NCBI GenBank assembly: GCA_946482465.1
Contig: CAMLRL010000008.1
Location: forward strand, 1 to 35,079
Reading direction: 5' to 3'
From: an uncultured Lactobacillus sp.
GTDB taxonomy: Bacteria > Bacillota > Bacilli > Lactobacillales > Lactobacillaceae
Length of the DNA: 35,079 nt
Part shown: positions 33,071 through 35,079 of the stretch, piece after piece
Layout: each line of letters opens with the position of its first letter
How positions within the stretch are numbered: the first letter of the stretch is position 1
Translations under genes and position numbers: made by a program
Notes under the pieces: generated by a model
What the model was told of the DNA's origin: nothing
The model's database searches: none
The model's input: the letters and a program-made list of their open reading frames with translations, nothing else

Positions 33071-33139
33071 CAGGTAAGAATTAACTTGATGCTGCAATAA
33101 GTATAGTGGTTTTATTTTAGGTTAAAATATAAATGTTCA

Positions 33140-33145
33140 TATAAT
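33140..33145 (+). promoter_or_regulatory. -10 element (TATAAT) for the serS T-box transcript
   Basis: A consensus TATAAT with a poor -35 (TTAGGT at 17 bp). It is the only good -10 between the upstream terminator and T-box stem I. Confidence 0.45.
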
Positions 33146-33184
33146 TAAAAATAGTATTTGCCAAACGAGTAGGAATGGCTTAAA

Positions 33185-33421
33185 ATAATTTCAAAACACG
33201 GAGTCCTAAGACTGATTCAGAGAGTTCGCATTTTGGTGCAAGCGAATAGAAGTCGTTTCCAGATTCCATTAATGTGGGTAATTAATAGTTACACGGCATT
33301 GCGGCACCGTTATCGCCAACTTAATGAAGTGCAATCGCGAATTTCGTGGTTGAAACTGGGTGGTACCGCGAAGCCATGTAGAGCCAATTCGTCCCAATTT
33401 GAGGGATGAATTGGCTTTTTT
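33185..33421 (+). promoter_or_regulatory. Serine T-box riboswitch with terminator/antiterminator
   Basis: Stem I carries the AGAGAG element (33219-33224) and the distal-loop pattern TTTTGGTGCAAG. GACT (33210-33213) pairs with AGTC (33251-33254). The specifier region below that helix offers TCC at 33258-33260 and 33265-33267, each followed by A, both serine codons. The T-box core TGGGTGGTACCGCG is at 33357-33370, followed by the terminator AGCCAATTCGTCCC (33382-33395) with GGGATGAATTGGCT (33403-33416) and a T-run. Uncharged tRNA-Ser would pair with specifier and T-box and let transcription reach serS. Confidence 0.92.
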
Positions 33422-33435
33422 TGTGGAGGTAAACT

Positions 33436-34743
33436 ATGTTAGATATTAAATTGATTCGTGAGAATCTCGATTGGGCTAAGGACAAGCTTAGTAGACGTGG
33501 CATTAAGCCTGAAGAACTCGATGAATTGGTGAAAATTGATGCCGATCGTCGTGAAGGCTTAAATCGTAGTGAGCAATTAAAGGCAGAGCGTAACAAAGTT
33601 TCAAAGGAAATTGCTGAAAAGAAGAGAAACAAGGAAGATGCAACTCCTGCGATTGAAAAAATGCGTGAAGTTGGTCAAGAAATTAAAGAACTTGATGAAA
33701 AAGTTGCTGACTTAACCGAAAAGCAAAATTATATTTTGTTAAGATTGCCTAACTTCCCAGATGATTCAGACCCAATTGGCCCTGATGAAAGCTTCAATGA
33801 AGAAGTACGTAAGTGGCATGAACCTACTAAACTATCTTTTAAGCCAAAAGCACATTGGGAATTAGGAACTGATTTAGACATCTTAGACTGGGATCGTGGT
33901 GCAAAAGTTTCTGGTGCACGTTTTGTTTACTATAAAGGTGCCGGTGCATTGCTTGAACGTGCTGTATTTAACTTTTTCTTAGATGAAAATACTAAAGAAG
34001 GATACACAGAAGTAATTCCACCATACTTAGTTAACGATGAATCAATGCAAGGTACGGGCCAATTCCCTAAATTCCGCGAAGATGTTTACACGATTGTAGA
34101 TAATGACGATCCCGACAAGCCACTTGATTTAACTTTAATTCCAACTGCTGAAGTTCCATTGGTTAACTACTTCCGTGATGAAATTATTCATGAAGATCGG
34201 TTACCAATTAGTGTAACTGCACTTTCTCCAGCATTTAGAAGTGAAGCAGGTTCAGCTGGTCGTGATACTCGTGGTTTAATCAGAATGCATGAATTCAGAA
34301 AGGTTGAAATGGTTAAAATCTGTAAGCCTGAAGAATCATGGAATGAACTTGATAAATTAACTAAGAATGCTGAACACTTATTACAAAAACTGAACTTGCC
34401 ATACCATGTCGTTGCATTGTCAACTGGGGATGCAAGTTTTACTAGTGCAAAAACTTATGATCTAGAAGTATGGATGCCAGCTCAAGATAAGTACCGTGAA
34501 ATTTCCAGTTGTTCAAACTGTACTGATTTCCAAGCTCGTCGTGCCCAAATTCGTTATCGTGATGAAGATGGCAAATTACACTTGGCTCACACATTGAACG
34601 GTTCAGGATTGGCAGTAGGTAGAACAGTCGCAGCAATTCTAGAAAACTACCAAAATGAAGACGGAACAGTAACTGTTCCTGAAGCTTTAGTTCCTTATAT
34701 GAATGGTAAAACAAAGATTACTAAGGAAGAAAGCTTAATCTAA
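33436..34743 (+). CDS. serS: Seryl-tRNA synthetase
   Basis: A 435-aa class II synthetase charging tRNA-Ser. An N-terminal antiparallel coiled coil (about residues 30-100, Lys/Glu-rich) grips the long arm of tRNA-Ser. Motif 2 is [20 protein letters not shown] then FRKVEMVKI (about 265-292) and motif 3 is [19 protein letters not shown] (about 388-406). Length is normal (420-430 aa in Bacillota). The ATG lies 7 bp after a GGAGG site and directly after the T-box terminator, so expression depends on serine tRNA charging. It ends in its own terminator. Confidence 0.95.
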   Translation: MLDIKLIRENLDWAKDKLSRRGIKPEELDELVKIDADRREGLNRSEQLKAERNKVSKEIAEKKRNKEDATPAIEKMREVGQEIKELDEKVADLTEKQNYILLRLPNFPDDSDPIGPDESFNEEVRKWHEPTKLSFKPKAHWELGTDLDILDWDRGAKVSGARFVYYKGAGALLERAVFNFFLDENTKEGYTEVIPPYLVNDESMQGTGQFPKFREDVYTIVDNDDPDKPLDLTLIPTAEVPLVNYFRDEIIHEDRLPISVTALSPAFRSEAGSAGRDTRGLIRMHEFRKVEMVKICKPEESWNELDKLTKNAEHLLQKLNLPYHVVALSTGDASFTSAKTYDLEVWMPAQDKYREISSCSNCTDFQARRAQIRYRDEDGKLHLAHTLNGSGLAVGRTVAAILENYQNEDGTVTVPEALVPYMNGKTKITKEESLI

Positions 34744-34750
34744 ATAACTT

Positions 34751-34776
34751 AAAAGGTCGATTTCGACCTTTTTTTA
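34751..34776 (+). terminator. Terminator of serS
   Basis: AAAAGGTCG (34751-34759) pairs with CGACCTTTT (34764-34772) around a 4-nt loop, then T residues. Confidence 0.85.
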
Positions 34777-34942
34777 TTAAAATTTTTTTGCCATAAAATT
34801 GCAAAATCCAACCCAAAAATGAACAAATTACGAATATTTTATTTTAAAGTAAATATTATAATTAGAGATAATGATGATATTAGTAATTAGCTTAAACTAA
34901 TTTTGATTTAGTACTCCTCGAATACCGAACATAAAAAATTAT

Positions 34943-34971
34943 TTGACGAGTTCTACCAATTGGAGTAAAGT
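34943..34971 (+). promoter_or_regulatory. Tandem promoter P1 at the right edge
   Basis: TTGACG (34943-34948), 17-bp spacer, TAAAGT (34966-34971). No gene follows inside the window. Confidence 0.55.
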
Positions 34972-35035
34972 ATTATTTGTTCTTGACGAAGTGCTCAAAA
35001 GCACTGTTGGACAAAGAAAAATCGAGCAAAACCAG

Positions 35036-35064
35036 TTGACAAAAGTTAGCGGGTTTAGTAAGAT
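35036..35064 (+). promoter_or_regulatory. Strong tandem promoter P2 at the right edge
   Basis: TTGACA (35036-35041), 17-bp spacer, TAAGAT (35059-35064). A consensus -35, ideal spacing and a second promoter 93 bp upstream are the usual layout of Lactobacillus rRNA operons, so a 16S gene may begin shortly beyond the window. The link to rRNA is inference. Confidence 0.6.
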
Positions 35065-35079
35065 AACAAACGCTGCTAA

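Overview
The window looks like the chromosome of a low-GC, homofermentative Lactobacillus of the acidophilus/helveticus/crispatus group. The evidence is AT-rich intergenic DNA, strong AGGAGG-type ribosome sites, a prolyl aminopeptidase, a malolactic enzyme/malate permease pair, lipoprotein signals ending in VGTAAC, and a serine T-box in front of serS. The species call is an inference from gene content and sequence style. No prophage, insertion sequence, CRISPR array, tRNA or rRNA gene is visible.

Layout. (a) 1-5.1 kb: pepI on the minus strand, then a four-gene plus-strand operon (DUF3290, DUF421, a degenerate sirtuin-like protein, a DnaQ-type exonuclease with a BRCT-like tail) behind a structured leader with its own terminator hairpin. 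A separately promoted membrane-anchored DNA/RNA nuclease follows. (b) 5.1-7.0 kb: an Rgg-family regulator on the minus strand faces about 840 bp without annotated genes. That gap holds a divergent 16-codon hydrophobic peptide ORF, a near-perfect inverted repeat and a terminator: a candidate peptide-pheromone circuit. (c) 7.0-12.4 kb: a carbohydrate or glycerol-3-phosphate type ABC importer operon (ATPase, two permeases, a metallo-beta-lactamase-fold hydrolase, lipoprotein binding protein). (d) 12.5-16.3 kb: LysR regulator divergent from an MFS transporter and a flavoprotein reductase/dehydrogenase, with a LysR-type box inside the promoter spacer. (e) 16.4-17.8 kb: a second, orphan copy of the binding lipoprotein with its own promoter. 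(f) 17.9-19.8 kb: CorA transporter and a beta-lactamase-fold protein lacking catalytic residues. (g) 19.9-23.6 kb: TetR regulator with a perfect palindrome at its promoter, and a 982-aa MMPL exporter with a Gly/Gln/Leu repeat domain. (h) 23.6-26.5 kb: an ABC-F ATPase with a leader peptide in its 5' region, and a zinc-ribbon membrane protein. (i) 26.5-30.2 kb: aldehyde dehydrogenase and esterase on the minus strand, then a TVP38/DedA-like membrane protein and an acetyltransferase. (j) 30.2-33.0 kb: malolactic enzyme and malate carrier. (k) 33.1-34.8 kb: T-box and serS. (l) 34.8-35.1 kb: two strong tandem sigma-A promoters reading out of the window, probably towards an rRNA or tRNA operon.

Most transcription units are cleanly bounded by hairpin/T-run terminators. 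Several regulator/target pairs sit side by side: Rgg/peptide, LysR/MFS-flavoprotein, TetR/MMPL and T-box/serS. The most notable unexplained items are the Rgg-adjacent peptide, the leader RNA before DUF3290, the sirtuin-like and beta-lactamase-like proteins without catalytic residues, the MBL-fold enzyme inside the importer operon, the flavoprotein with an atypical active-site region, and the leader-peptide ABC-F gene.
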